Shown piece after piece: positions 23,908 to 36,495 of a DNA stretch of 64,000 nt. The stretch comes from Hydractinia symbiolongicarpus (taxonomy: Eukaryota; Cnidaria; Hydrozoa; Anthoathecata; Hydractiniidae), in the NCBI RefSeq assembly GCF_029227915.1, contig NC_079878.1:31647501-31711500 (forward strand). The letters are read 5' to 3'. The first letter of the stretch is position 1; each line of letters starts with the position of its first letter. Both the position numbers and the translations under genes were made by a program. The notes under the pieces were generated by a model. It made no database searches and had not been told where the DNA came from. It saw nothing but the letters and a program-made list of their open reading frames with translations.

Positions 23908-26139
23908 CAGCGTCTCATCAAAAATGAAAACATTTTTTAAAACTACAAGTCTTATGCGTTTAAGTGGTTAAAAAATAATTTAAAAAATCGTTCTGGAAAT
24001 GAGTTTACTCACAGGGTACTCTCTTTGTATACTTTTGACTATACGGGCCGAGTCCGGGATTTACGGGAAATCGCAGGTTTTCGTTTTCCGGCGATTAAAC
24101 TTCTTTTATTCCGCGTCTCATCAAAAATGAAAACATTTTTGAAAACTACAAGTCTCATGCGTTTTAGTGGTGAAAAAATAATTTAAAAAATCGTTCGGGA
24201 AATGAGTTTACTCCCTGGGTACTTTCTTTGTATACTTTTGACTATACGGGCCGAGTCCGGGATTTACGGGAGGTCGCGGGTTTTTGTTTGCCGGCGATTA
24301 AACTTCTTTTATTTCGCGTCTCATCAAAAATGAAAACATTTTTGAAAACTACAAGTCTCAAGCGTTTTAGTGGTGAAAAGTTAATTGAAAAAATCGTTTT
24401 GGAAATGAGTTTTCTCAAAGGGTACTTTCTTTGTATACATTTGACTATACGGGCCAAGCCCGGGATTTACGGGAAATCGCGGGTTTTCGTTTGCCGGCGA
24501 TTAAACCACTTTCATTAAGGGTCTCATCAAAAATGAAAACATTTCTGAAATCTACAAGTCTCATGCGTTCTAGTGGTGAAAAAATAATTTAAAAATTCGT
24601 TCGGGAAATGAGTTTACTCACTGGGTACTTTCCTTGTATACTTTTGACTATACGGGCCGAGTCCGGGATTTACGGGAAATCGCAGGTTTTCGTTTGCCGG
24701 CGTTTAAACTTCTTTTATTCAGCGTCTTATCAAAAATGAAAACATTTTTAAAAACTACAAGTCTCATGGGCTTTAGTGGTGAAATAATAATTTAAAAAAT
24801 CGTTTGGGAAATGAGTTTACTCCCTGGGTACTTTCTTTGTGTACTTTTGACTATACGGGCCGAGTCCGGGATTTACGGGAAATCGCAGGTTTTCATTTGC
24901 CGGCGATTAAACTACTTTTATTCAGCGTCTCATCAAAAATGAAAACATTTTTGAAAACTACAAGTCTCATGCGTTTTAGTGGTGAAAAAATAATTTAAAA
25001 ATTCGTTAGGTAAATGAGTTTACTCACTGGGTACTTTCCTTGTATACTTTTGACTATACGGGCCGAGACCGGGATTTACGGGAAATTGCGGGTTTTCGTT
25101 TGCCGGCCATTAAACTTCTTTTATTCAGCGTCTCATCAAAAATGAAAACATTTTTAAAAACTACAAGTCTCATGGGCTTTAGTGGTGAAATAATAATTTA
25201 AAAAATCGTTTGGGAAATGAGTTTACTCCCTGGGTACTTTTTTGTATACTTTTGACTATACGGGCCGAGTACGGGATTTACGGGAAATCGCAGGTTTTCG
25301 TTTGCCGGCGATTAAACTTCTTTTATTCAGCGTCTCATCAAAAATGAAAACATTTTTGAAAACTACAAGTCTCATGCGTTTTGGTGGTGAAAAAATAATT
25401 TAAAAAATCGTTCGAGAAATGAGTTTACACCCTGGGTACTTTCTTTGTATACTATTTACTATACGGGCCGAGTCCGGGATTTACGGGAAATCGCAGGTTT
25501 TTGTTTGCCGGCGATTAAACTTCTTTTATTCAGCGTCTCATCAAAAATGAAAACATTTTTAAAAACTACAAGTCTCATACGTTTTAGTGGGGAAAAAATA
25601 ATTTAAAAATTCGTTCGGGAAATGAGTTTACTCACTGGGTACTTTCCTTGTATACTTTTAACTATACGGGCCGAGTCCGGGATTTACGGGAAATCGCGGG
25701 TTTTCGTTTGCCGGCGATTAACCTTCTTTTATTCAGCGTCTCATCAAATATGAAAACATTTTTAAAAACTACAAGTCTCATGCGTTTATGTTGTGAAATA
25801 ATAATTTAAAAAATCGTTTGGGAAATGAGTTTACTCCCTGGGTACTTTCTTTGTATACTTTTGACTATACGGGCCGAGTCCAGGATTTACGGGAAATCGC
25901 AGGTTTTCGTTTGCCGGCGATTAAACTTCTTTTATTCAGCGTCTCATCAAAAATGAAAACATTTTTAAAAACTACAAGTCTCATGCGTTTTAGTGGTGAA
26001 AAAGTAATTTAAAAAAACGTTCGGGAAATGAGTTTACTCCCTGGGTACTTCCTTTGTATACTTTTGACTATACGGGCCAAGCCCGGGATTTACGGGAAAT
26101 CGCGGGTTTTTGTTTGCCGGCGATTAAACTTCTTTTATT
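23908..26139 (+). repeat. 11-mer HOR, forward copy 3 (2232 bp)
   Basis: Third consecutive a-k unit. Private variants include GGGAGGTCGCGGG (near 24270), GGCGTTTAAAC (near 24700), TTAGGTAAATGAG (near 25008) and TTTTGGTGGTG (near 25380). After its k monomer the array does not return to monomer a but passes to the CAGCCTCTC (M2) type at 26140, which closes the regular HOR block. Confidence 0.9.
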
Positions 26140-28049
26140 CAGCCTCTCATCAAAAATGAAAACATTTTTGAAAACTACAAGTCTCATGCGTTTTATTGGT
26201 GAAAAAATAATTTAAAAAATCGTTCGGGAAATGAGTTTACTCCCTGGGTACTTTCTTTGTATACTTTTGACTATACGGGCCAAACCGGGATTTACGGGAA
26301 ATCGCGGGTTTTCGTTTGCCGGCGATTAAACTTCTTTTATTCAGCGTCTTATCAAAAATGAAAACATTTTTAAAAACTACAAGTCTTATGCGTTTTAGTG
26401 GTTAAAAAATAATTTAAAAAATCGTTCTGGAAATGAGTTTACTCACAGGGTACTTTCTTTGTATACATTCGACTATACGGGCCAAGCCCGGGATTTACGG
26501 GAAATCGCGGGTTTTCGTTTTCCGGCGATTAAACCTCTTTCGTTAAGCGTCTCATCAAAAATGAAAACATTTTTGAAAACTACAAGTCTCATGCGTTTTA
26601 GTGGTGAAAAAATAATTCAAAAAAATCGTTCGGGAAATGAGTTTACATCCTGGGTACCCTCTTTGTATACTTTTGACTATACGGGCCGAGTCCGGGATTT
26701 ACGGGAAATCGCGGGTTTTCGTTTGCCGGCGATTAACCTTCTTTTATTCAGCGTCTCATCAAATATGAAAACATTTTTAAAAACTACAAGTCTCATGCGT
26801 TTATGTTGTGAAATAATAATTTAAAAAATCGTTTGGGAAATGAGTTTACTCCCTGGGTACTTTCTTTGTATACTTTTGACTATACGGGCCGAGTCCAGGA
26901 TTTACGGGAAATCGCAGGTTTTCGTTTGCCGGCGATTAAACTTCTTTTATTCAGCGTCTCATCAAAAATGAAAACATTTTTAAAAACTACAAGTCTCATG
27001 CGTTTTAGTGGTGAAAAAGTAATTTAAAAAAACGTTCGGGAAATGAGTTTACTCCCTGGGTACTTCCTTTGTATACTTTTGACTATACGGGCCAAGCCCG
27101 GGATTTACGGGAAATCGCCGGTTTTTGTTTGCCGGCGATTAAACTTCTTTTATTCAGCCTCTCATCAAAAATGAAAACATTTTTGAAAACTACAAGTCTC
27201 ATGCGTTTTATTGGTGAAAAAATAATTTAAAAAATCGTTCGGGAAATGAGTTTTTATCCCTGGGTACTTTCTTTGTATACTTTTGACTATACGGGCCAAG
27301 CCGGGATTTACGGGAAATCGCGGGTTTTCGTTTGCCGGCGATTAAACTTCTTTTATTCAGCGTCTCATCAAAAATGAAAACATTTTTAAAAACTACAAGT
27401 CTTATGCGTTTTAGTGGTTAAAAAATAATTTAAAAAATCGTTCTGGAAATGAGTTTACTCACAGGGTACTTTCTTTGTATACATTCGACTATACGGGCCA
27501 AACCCGGGATTTACGGGAAATCGCGGGTTTTCGTTTTCCGGCGATTAAACCTCTTTCATTAAGCGTCTCATCAAAAATGAAAACATTTTTAAAAACCACA
27601 AGTCTCATGCGTTTTAGTGGTGAAAAAATAATTTAAAAAATCGTTCGGGAAATGAGTTTACACCCTGGGTACTCTCTTTGTATACTTTTGACTATACGGG
27701 CCGAGTCCGGGATTTACGGGAAATCGCAGGTTTTCGTTTGACGGCGATTAAACTTCTTTTATTCAGCGTCTCATCAAAAATGAAAACATTTTTGAAAACT
27801 ACAAGTCTTATGCGTTTTAGTGGTTAAAAAATAATTTAAAAAATCGTTCTGGAAATGAGTTTACTCACAGGGTACTTTCTTTATATACATTCGACTATAC
27901 GGGCCAAGCCCGGGATTTACGGGAAATCGCGGGTTTTCGTTTTCCGGCGATTAAACCTCTTTCATTAAGCGTCTCATCAAAAAAGAAAACATTTTTGAAA
28001 ACTACAAGTCTCATGCGTTTTAGTGGTGAAAAAATAATTTAAAAAATCG
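26140..28049 (+). repeat. Mosaic block built around a 5-mer repeat (M2, M3, M4, j, k)
   Basis: CAGCCTCTC at 26140 recurs at 27155, a 1015-bp (5-monomer) spacing. The first set runs M2, M3, an M4-like monomer, j (CAAATATG, TTTATGTTGTG) and k (AAAAAACG, TACTTCC). The second starts M2 with a private GAGTTTTTATCCC (near 27248), then M3 and M4, then further M3/M4-like monomers. One has TTTATATACATTCG (near 27891) and AAAAAAGAAAAC (near 27978). The M4-like monomer near 26610 has an extra C (ATAATTCAAAA), which lengthens a chance open frame there. Confidence 0.75.
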
Positions 28050-30892
28050 TTTGGGAAATGAGTTTACACCCTGGGTACTCTCTTTGTATACTTTTGACTA
28101 TACGGGCCGAGTCCGGGATTTACGGGAAATCGCAGGTTTTCGTTTTCCGGCGATTAAACTTCTTTTATTCAGCGTCTCATCAAAAATGAAAACATTTTTG
28201 AAAACTACAAGTCTCATGCGTTTTAGTGGTGAAAAAATAATTTAAAAAATCGTTCGGGAAATGAGTTTACACCCTGGGTACTCTCTTTGTATACTTTTGA
28301 CTATACGGGCCGAGTCCGGGATTTACGGGAAATCGCAGGTTTTCGTTTGCCGGCGATTAAACTTCTTTTATTCAGCGTCTCATATAAAATGAAAACATTT
28401 TTGAAAACTACAGGTCTCATGCGTTTTAGTGGTGAAAAAATAATTTAAAAATTCGTTAGGGAAATGAGTTTACTCACTGGGTACTTTCCTTGTATACTTT
28501 TGACTATACGGGCCGAGACCGGGATTTACGGGAAATTGCGGGTTTTCGTTTGCCGGCGATTAAACTTCTTTTATTCAGCGTCTCATCAAAAATGAAAACA
28601 TTTTTAAAAACTACAAGTCTCATGGGCTTTAGTGGTGAAATAATAATTTAAAAAATCGTTTGGGAAATGAGTTTACTCCCTGGTTACTTTCTTTGTATAC
28701 TTTTGACTATACGGGCCGAGTACGGGATTTACGGGAAATCGCAGGTTTTCGTTTGCCGGCGATAAAACTTCTTTTATTCAGCGTCTCATCAAAAATGAAA
28801 ACATTTTTGAAAACTACAAGTCTCATGCGTTTTAGTGGTGAAAAAAAAATTTAAAAAATCGTTCGGGAAATGAGTTTACTTCCTGGGTACTTTCCTTGTA
28901 TACTTTTAACTATACCGGCCGAGTACGGGATTTACGGGAAATCGCAGGTTTTCGTTTGCCGGCGATTAAACTTCTTTTATTCAGCGTCTCATCAAAAATG
29001 AAAACATTTTTGAAAACTACAAGTCTCATGCGTTTTAGTGGTGAGAAAAAAATTTAAAAAATCGTTCGGGAAATGAGTTTACTTCCTGGGTACTTTCCTT
29101 GTATAATTTTAACTATACCGGCCGAGTCCGGAATTTACGGGAAATCGCGGGTTTTCGTTTGCCGGCGATTAACCTTCTTTTATTCAGCGTCTTATCAAAA
29201 ATGAAAACATTTTTGAAAACTACAAGTCTCATGCGTTTTAGTGGTGAAAAAAAAATGTAAAAAATCGTTCGGGAAATGAGTTTACTTCCTGGGTACTTTC
29301 CTTGTATACTTTTAACTATACCGGCCGAGTACGGGATTTACGGGAAATCGCAGGTTTTCGTTTGCCGGCGATTAAACTTCTTTTATTCAGCGTCTCATCA
29401 AAAATGAAAACATTTTTGAAAACTACAAGTCTCATGCGTTTTAGTGGTGAGAAAAAAATTTAAAAAATCGTTCGGGAAATGAGTTAACTTCCTGGGTACT
29501 TTCCTTGTATACTTTTAACTATACCGGCCGAGTCCGGAATTTACGGGAAATCGCGGGTTTTCGTTTGCCGGCGATTAACCTTCTTTTATTCAGCGTCTCA
29601 TCAAAAATGAAAACATTTTTAAAAACTACAAGTCTCATGGGCTTTAGTGGTGAAATAATAATTTAAAAAATCGTTTGGGAAATGAGTTTACTCCCTGGGT
29701 ACATTCTTTGTATACTTTTGACTATACGGTCCGAGTCCAGGATTTACGGGAAATCGCAGGTTTTCGTTTACCGGCGATTAAACTTCTTTTATTCAGCGTC
29801 TCATCAAAAATGAAAACATTTTTAAAAACTACAAGTCTCATGCGTTTTAGTGGTGAAAAATAATTTAAAAAATCGTTCGGGAAATGAGATTACTCCCTGG
29901 GTACTTTCTTTGTATACTTTTGACTATACGGACCGAGTCCGGGATTTACTACGGGAAATCGCAGGTTTTCGTTTGCCGGCGATTAAATTGCTTTTATTCA
30001 GCGTCTCATCAAAAATGAAAACATTCTTGAATACTACAAGTCTCATGCGTTTTAGTGGTGAAATAATAATTTAAAAAATCGTTTGGGAAATGAGTTTACT
30101 CCCTGGGTATTTTTTTGTATACTTTTGACTATACGGGCCGAGTCCAGGATTTACGGGAAATCGCAGGTTTTCGTTTGCCGGCGATTAAACTTCTTTTATT
30201 CAGCGTCTCATCAAAAATGAAAACATTTTTAAAAACTACAAGTCTCATGCGTTTTAGTGGTGAAAAAGTAATTTAAAAAATCGTTCGGGAAATGAGTTTA
30301 CTCCCTGGGTACTTTCTTTGTATACTTTTGACTATACGGGCCAAGCCCGGGATTTACGGGAAATCGCGGGTTTTTGTTTGCCGGCGATTAAACTTCTTTT
30401 ATTCAGCCTCTCATCAAAAATGAAAACATTTTTGAAAACTACAAGTCTCATGCGTTTTATTGGTGAAAAAATAATTTAAAAAATCGTTCGGGAAATGAGT
30501 TTTTATCCCTGGGTACTTTCTTTGTATACTTTTGACTATACGGGCCAAGCCGGGATTTACGGGAAATCGCGGGTTTTCGTTTGCCGGCGATTAAACTTCT
30601 TTTATTCAGCGTCTCATCAAAAATGAAAACATTTTTAAAAACTACAAGTCTTATGCGTTTTAGTGGTTAAAAAATAATTTAAAAAATCGTTCTGGAAATG
30701 AGTTTACTCACAGGGTACTTTCTTTGTATACATTCGACTATACGGGCCAAACCCGGGATTTACGGGAAATCGCGGGTTTTCGTTTTCCGGCGATTAAACC
30801 TCTTTCATTAAGCGTCTCATCAAAAATGAAAACATTTTTGAAAACTACAAGTCTCATGCGTTTTAGTGGTGAAAAAATAATTTAAAAAATCG
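28050..30892 (+). repeat. 14-monomer unit, copy 1 (2843 bp)
   Basis: Markers in this block recur 2843 bp later: CATATAAAATG at 28381 and 31224, CCTGGTTAC near 28680 and 31523, GAGTTAACTTCC near 29481 and 32324, ACGGTCCGAG near 29727 and 32570, TTTACTACGGG near 29946 and 32789, ATTCTTGAATAC near 30024 and 32867. It introduces monomer types absent from the left half: GGTGAGAAAAAAATTT, ACTATACCGGCCGAG, TCCGGAATTTACGG and GTTTACCGGCG. The tail (about 30290-30892) returns to M1-M2-M3. Confidence 0.83.
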
Positions 30893-33240
30893 TTTGGGAA
30901 ATGAGTTTACACCCTGGGTACTCTCTTTGTATACTTTTGACTATACGGGCCGAGTCCGGGATTTACGGGAAATCGCAGGTTTTCGTTTTCCGGCGATTAA
31001 ACTTCTTTTATTCAGCGTCTCATCAAAAATGAAAACATTTTTGAAAACTACAAGTCTCATGCGTTTTAGTGGTGAAAAAATAATTTAAAAAATCGTTCGG
31101 GAAATGAGTTTACTCACAGGGTACTTTCTTTATATACATTCGACTATACGGGCCAAGCCCGGGATTTACGGGAAATCGCAGGTTTTCGTTTGCCGGCGAT
31201 TAAACTTCTTTTATTCAGCGTCTCATATAAAATGAAAACATTTTTGAAAACTACAAGTCTCATGCGTTTTAGTGGTGAAAAAATAATTTAAAAATTCGTT
31301 AGGGAAATGAGTTTACTCACTGGGTACTTTCCTTGTATACTTTTGACTATACGGGCCGAGACCGGGATTTACGGGAAATTGCGGGTTTTCGTTTGCCGGC
31401 GATTAAACTTCTTTTATTCAGCGTCTCATCAAAAATGAAAACATTTTTAAAAACTACAAGTCTCATGGGCTTTAGTGGTGAAATAATAATTTAAAAAATC
31501 GTTTGGGAAAAGAGTTTACTCCCTGGTTACTTTCTTTGTATACTTTTGACTATACGGGCCGAGTACGGGATTTACGGGAAATCGCAGGTTTTCGTTTGCC
31601 GGCGATAAAACTTCTTTTATTCAGCGTCTCATCAAAAATGAAAACATTTTTGAAAACTACAAGTCTCATGCATTTTAGTGGTGAAAAAAAAATTTAAAAA
31701 ATCGTTCGGGAAATGAGTTTACTTCCTGGGTACTTTCCTTGTATACTTTTAACTATACCGGCCGAGTACGGGATTTACGGGAAATCGCAGGTTTTCGTTT
31801 GCCGGCGATTAAACTTCTTTTATTCAGCGTCTCATCAAAAATGAAAACATTTTTGAAAACTACAAGTCTCATGCGTTTTAGTGGTGAGAAAAAAATTTAA
31901 AAAATCGTTCGGGAAATGAGTTTACTTCCTGGGTACTTTCCTTGTATACTTTTAACTATACCGGCCGAGTCCGGAATTTACGGGAAATCGCGGGTTTTCG
32001 TTTGCCGGCGATTAACCTTCTTTTATTCAGCGTCTTATCAAAAATGAAAACATTTTTGAAAACTACAAGTCTCATGCGTTTTAGTGGTGAAAAAAAAAAT
32101 TAAAAAATCGTTCGGGAAATGAGTTTACTTCCTGGGTACTTTCCTTGTATACTTTTAACTATACCGGCCGAGTACGGGATTTACGGGAAATCGCAGGTTT
32201 TCGTTTGCCGGCGATTAAACTTCTTTTATTCAGCGTCTCATCAAAAATGAAAACATTTTTGAAAACTACAAGTCTCATGCGTTTTAGTGGTGAGAAAAAA
32301 ATTTAAAAAATCGTTCGGGAAATGAGTTAACTTCCTGGGTACTTTCCTTGTATACTTTTAACTATACCGGCCGAGTCCGGAATTTACGGGAAATCGCGGG
32401 TTTTCGTTTGCCGGCGAATAACCTTCTTTTATTCAGCGTCTCATCAAAAATGAAAACATTCTTAAAAACTACAAGTCTCATGGGCTTTAGTGGTGAAATA
32501 ATAATTTAAAAAATCGTTTGGGAAATGAGTTTACTCCCTGGGTACATTCTTTGTATACTTTTGACTATACGGTCCGAGTCCAGGATTTACGGGAAATCGC
32601 AGGTTTTCGTTTACCGGCGATTAAACTTCTTTTATTCAGCGTCTCATCAAAAATGAAAACATTTTTAAAAACTACAAGTCTCATGCGTTTTAGTGGTGAA
32701 AAATAATTTAAAAAATCGTTCGGGAAATGAGTTTACTCCCTGGGTACTTTCTTTGTATACTTTTGACTATACGGACCGAGTCCGGGATTTACTACGGGAA
32801 ATCGCAGGTTTTCGTTTGCCGGCGATTAAATTGCTTTTATTCAGCGTCTCATCAAAAATGAAAACATTCTTGAATACTACAAGTCTCATGCGTTTTAGTG
32901 GTGAAATAATAATTTAAAAAATCGTTTGGGAAATGAGTTTACTCCCTGGGTATTTTTTTTGTATACTTTTGACTATACGGGCCGAGTCCAGGATTTACGG
33001 GAAATCGCAGGTTTTCGTTTGCCGGCGATTAAACTTCTTTTATTCAGCGTCTCATCAAAAATGAAAACATTTTTAAAAACTACAAGTCTCATGCGTTTTA
33101 GTGGTGAAAAAGTAATTTAAAAAATCGTTCGGGAAATGAGTTTACTCCCTGGGTACTTTCTTTGTATACTTTTGACTATACGGGCCAAGCCCGGGATTTA
33201 CGGGAAATCGCGGATTTTTGTTTGCCGGCGATTAAACTTT
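30893..33240 (+). repeat. 14-monomer unit, copy 2 (partial)
   Basis: Second copy of the preceding unit, followed until about 33240, where AAACTTTTTTTATTCAGCGTC replaces the AAACTTCTTTTATTCAGCCTC of copy 1. Most markers are conserved. A short patch at 31114-31158 instead carries M3-type variants. The second copy also has AGAGTTTACTCCC (near 31510) and CATGCATTTTAG (near 31668). Confidence 0.82.
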
Positions 33241-33692
33241 TTTTATTCAGCGTCTCATCAAAAATGAAAACATTTTTAAAAATTACAAGTCTCATGCGTT
33301 TTAGTGGTGAAATAATAATTTAAAAAATCGTTTGGGAAATGAGTTTACTCCCTGGGTATTTTTTTTGTATACTTTTGACTATACGGGCCGAGTCCAGGAT
33401 TTACGGGAAATCGCAGGTTTTCGTTTGCCGGCGATTAAACTTCTTTTATTCAGCGTCTCATCAAAAATGAAAACATTTTTAAAAACTACAAGTCTCATGC
33501 GTTTTAGTGGTGAAAAAGTAATTTAAAAAATCGTTCGGGAAATGAGTTTACTCCCTGGGTACTTTCTTTGTATACTTTTGACTATACGGGCCAAGCCCGG
33601 GATTTACGGGAAATCGCGGATTTTTGTTTGCCGGCGATTAAACTTTTTTTATTCAGCGTCTCATCAAAAATGAAAACATTTTTAAAAATTAC
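32881..33692 (+). repeat. Tandem dimer duplication, 2 x 406 bp
   Basis: The two-monomer segment with GGGTATTTTTTTTGTATAC, GTCCAGG, AAAGTAATTT and CGCGGATTTTTG occupies 32881-33286 and again 33287-33692. The long T-run marker lies near 32949 and 33355. The first monomer of the first copy begins with ATTCTTGAATAC and the second with TTTTAAAAATTAC, so the exchange lay in the shared ACAAGTCTCATGCG region. Confidence 0.83.
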
Positions 33693-34125
33693 AAGTCTTA
33701 TGCGTTTTAGTGGTGAAAAAATAATTTAAGAAATCGTTCGGGAAATGAGTTTACACCCTGGGTACTCTCTTTGTATACTTTTGACTATACGGGCCGAGTC
33801 CGGGATTTACGGGAAATCGCAGGTTTTCGTTTGCCGGCGATTAAACTTCTTTTATTCAGCGTCTCATCAAAAATGAAAACATTTTTGAAAACTACAAGTC
33901 TCATGCGTTTTAGCGGTGAAAAAATAATTTAAAAATTCGTTAGGGAAATGAGTTTACTCACTGGGTACTTTCCTTGTATACTTTTGACTATACGGGCCGA
34001 GACTGGGATTTACGGGAAATTGCGGATTTTCGTTTGCCGGCGATTAAACTTCTTTTATTCAGCGTCTCATCAAAAATGAAAACATTTTTAAAAACTACAA
34101 GTCTCATGGGCTTTAGTGGTGAAAA
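33287..34125 (+). repeat. First copy of a duplicated segment at 8-monomer spacing
   Basis: This 839-bp stretch recurs at 34911-35749, 1624 bp (8 monomers) later. Shared markers are GGGTATTTTTTTTGTATAC, CGCGGATTTTTG, AAAATTACAAGTCTTATG, TTTTAGCGGTG, GAGACTGGG and ATTGCGGATTTTCG. Only scattered differences were seen, such as ATTTAAGAAATCG here against ATTTAAAAAATCG in the second copy. Confidence 0.8.
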
Positions 34126-34910
34126 AATAATTTAAAAAATCGTACGGGAAATAAGTTTACACCCTGGGTACTCTCTTTGTATACTTTTGACTATACGGGC
34201 CAAGCCCGGGATTTACGGGAAATCGCAGGTTTTCGTTTTCCGGCGATTAAACTTCTTTTATTCCGCGTCTCATCAAAAATGAAAACATTTTTGAAAACTA
34301 CAAGTCTCATGCGTTTTAGTGGTGAAAAAATAATTTAAAAAATCGTTCGGGAAATGAGTTTACTCCCTGGGTACTTTCTTTGTATACTTTTGACTATACG
34401 GGCCGAGTCCGGGATTTACGGGAAGTCGCGGGTTTTTGTTTGCCGGCGATTAAACTTCTTTTATTTAGCGTCTCATCAAAAATGAAAACATTTTTGAAAA
34501 CTACAAGTCTCATGCGTTTTAGTGGTGAAAAAAAAAAATAAAAAATCGTTCGGGAAATGAGTTTACTTCCTGGGTACTTTCCTTGTATACTTTCAACTAT
34601 ACCGGCCGAGTACGGGATTTACGGGAAATCGCAGGTTTTCGTTTGCCGGCGATTAAACTTCTTTTATTCAGCGTCTCATCAAAAATGTAAACATTTTTGA
34701 AAACTACAAGTCTCATGCGTTTTAGTGGTGAGAAAAAAATTTAAAAAATCGTTCGGGAAATGAGTTAACTTCCTGGGTACTTTCCTTGTATACTTTTAAC
34801 TATACCGGCCGAGTCCGGAATTTACGGGAAATCGCGGGTTTTCATTTGCCGGCGATTAACCTTCTTTTATTCAGCGTCTCATCAAAAATGAAAACATTCT
34901 TGAATACTAC
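34126..34910 (+). repeat. Mixed monomers between the two 8-mer copies
   Basis: Four monomers separate the duplicated segments. One has CGTACGGGAAATAAG (34141), which recurs 11 monomers later at 36374. One is b-like with GGGAAGTCGCGGG (near 34421). One has a long A-run, GTGAAAAAAAAAAATAAAAAA-like (near 34524), with TACTTTCAACTATACCGG. One has an ATGTAAACATTTTT change (near 34685). No sequence here is foreign to the family. Confidence 0.75.
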
Positions 34911-35749
34911 AAGTCTCATGCGTTTTAGTGGTGAAATAATAATTTAAAAAATCGTTTGGGAAATGAGTTTACTCCCTGGGTATTTTTTTTGTATACTTTT
35001 GACTATACGGGCCGAGTCCAGGATTTACGGGAAATCGCAGGTTTTCGTTTGCCGGCGATTAAACTTCTTTTATTCAGCGTCTCATCAAAAATGAAAACAT
35101 TTTTAAAAACTACAAGTCTCATGCGTTTTAGTGGTGAAAAAGTAATTTAAAAAATCGTTCGGGAAATGAGTTTACTCCCTGGGTACTTTCTTTGTATACT
35201 TTTGACTATACGGGCCAAGCCCGGGATTTACGGGAAATCGCGGATTTTTGTTTGCCGGCGATTAAACTTTTTTTATTCAGCGTCTCATCAAAAATGAAAA
35301 CATTTTTAAAAATTACAAGTCTTATGCGTTTTAGTGGTGAAAAAATAATTTAAAAAATCGTTCGGGAAATGAGTTTACACCCTGGGTACTCTCTTTGTAT
35401 ACTTTTGACTATACGGGCCGAGTCCGGGATTTACGGGAAATCGCAGGTTTTCGTTTGCCGGCGATTAAACTTCTTTTATTCAGCGTCTTATCAAAAATGA
35501 AAACATTTTTGAAAACTACAAGTCTCATGCGTTTTAGCGGTGAAAAAATAATTTAAAAATTCGTTAGGGAAATGAGTTTACTCACTGGGTACTTTCCTTG
35601 TATACTTTTGACTATACGGGCCGAGACTGGGATTTACGGGAAATTGCGGATTTTCGTTTGCCGGCGATTAAACTTCTTTTATTCAGCGTCTCATCAAAAA
35701 TGAAAACATTTTTAAAAACTACAAGTCTCATGGGCTTTAGTGGTGAAAT
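34911..35749 (+). repeat. Second copy of the duplicated segment at 8-monomer spacing
   Basis: Matches 33287-34125 across the same series of diagnostic variants, with a TCTTATCAAAAATG change near 35487. It ends where GTGGTGAAATAATAA here replaces GTGGTGAAAAAATAA of the first copy. Confidence 0.8.
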
Positions 35750-36495
35750 AATAATTTAAAAAATCGTTTGGGAAATGAGTTTACTCCCTGGTCACTTTCT
35801 TTGTATACTTTTGACTATACGGGCCGAGTACGGGATTTACGGGAAATCGCAGGTTTTCGTTTGCCGGCGATTAAACTTCTTTTATTCAGTGTCTTATCAA
35901 AAATGAAAACATTTTTAAAAACTACAAGTCTCATGCGTTTTAGTGGTGAAAGAATAATTTAAAAAATCGTTCGGGAAATGAGTTTACTTCCTGGGTACTT
36001 TCTTTGTATACATTCGACTATACGGGCCAAGCCCGGGATTTACGGGAAATCGCGGGATTTCGTTTGCCGGCGATTAAACCTCTTTTATTAAGCGTCTCAT
36101 CAAAAATGAAAACATTTTTAAAAACTACAAGTCTCATGGGCTTTAGTGGTGAAATAATAATTTAAAAAATCGTTCGGGAAATGAGTTTACACCTCGGGCA
36201 CTTTCTTTGTATACTTTTGACTATACGGGCCGAGTCCGGGATTTACGGGAAATCGCAGGTTTTCGTTTGCCGGCGATTAAACTTCTTTTATTTAGCGTCT
36301 CATCAAAAATGAAAACATTTTTGAAAACTACAAGTCTCATGCGTTTTAGTGGTGAAAAAATAATTTAAAAAATCGTACGGGAAATAAGTTTACACCCTGG
36401 GTACTCTCTTTGTATACTTTTGACTATACGGGCCGAGTCCGGGATTTACGGGAAATCGCAGGTTTTCGTTTTCCGGCGATTAAACTTCTTTTATT
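35750..36495 (+). repeat. Mosaic monomers with the CTGGTCACTTT / AGTGTCTTATC types
   Basis: About four monomers. The first carries CCCTGGTCACTTT (near 35787) and AGTGTCTTATC (near 35888) with GGTGAAAGAATAATT. The next has ACATTCGAC and CGCGGGATTTCG. The third has ACACCTCGGGCAC (near 36190). The fourth has CGTACGGGAAATAAG (36374) and ends TTCCGCGTC. The first three reappear around 53221-53750 and, in part, around 57664-57990. Confidence 0.75.
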
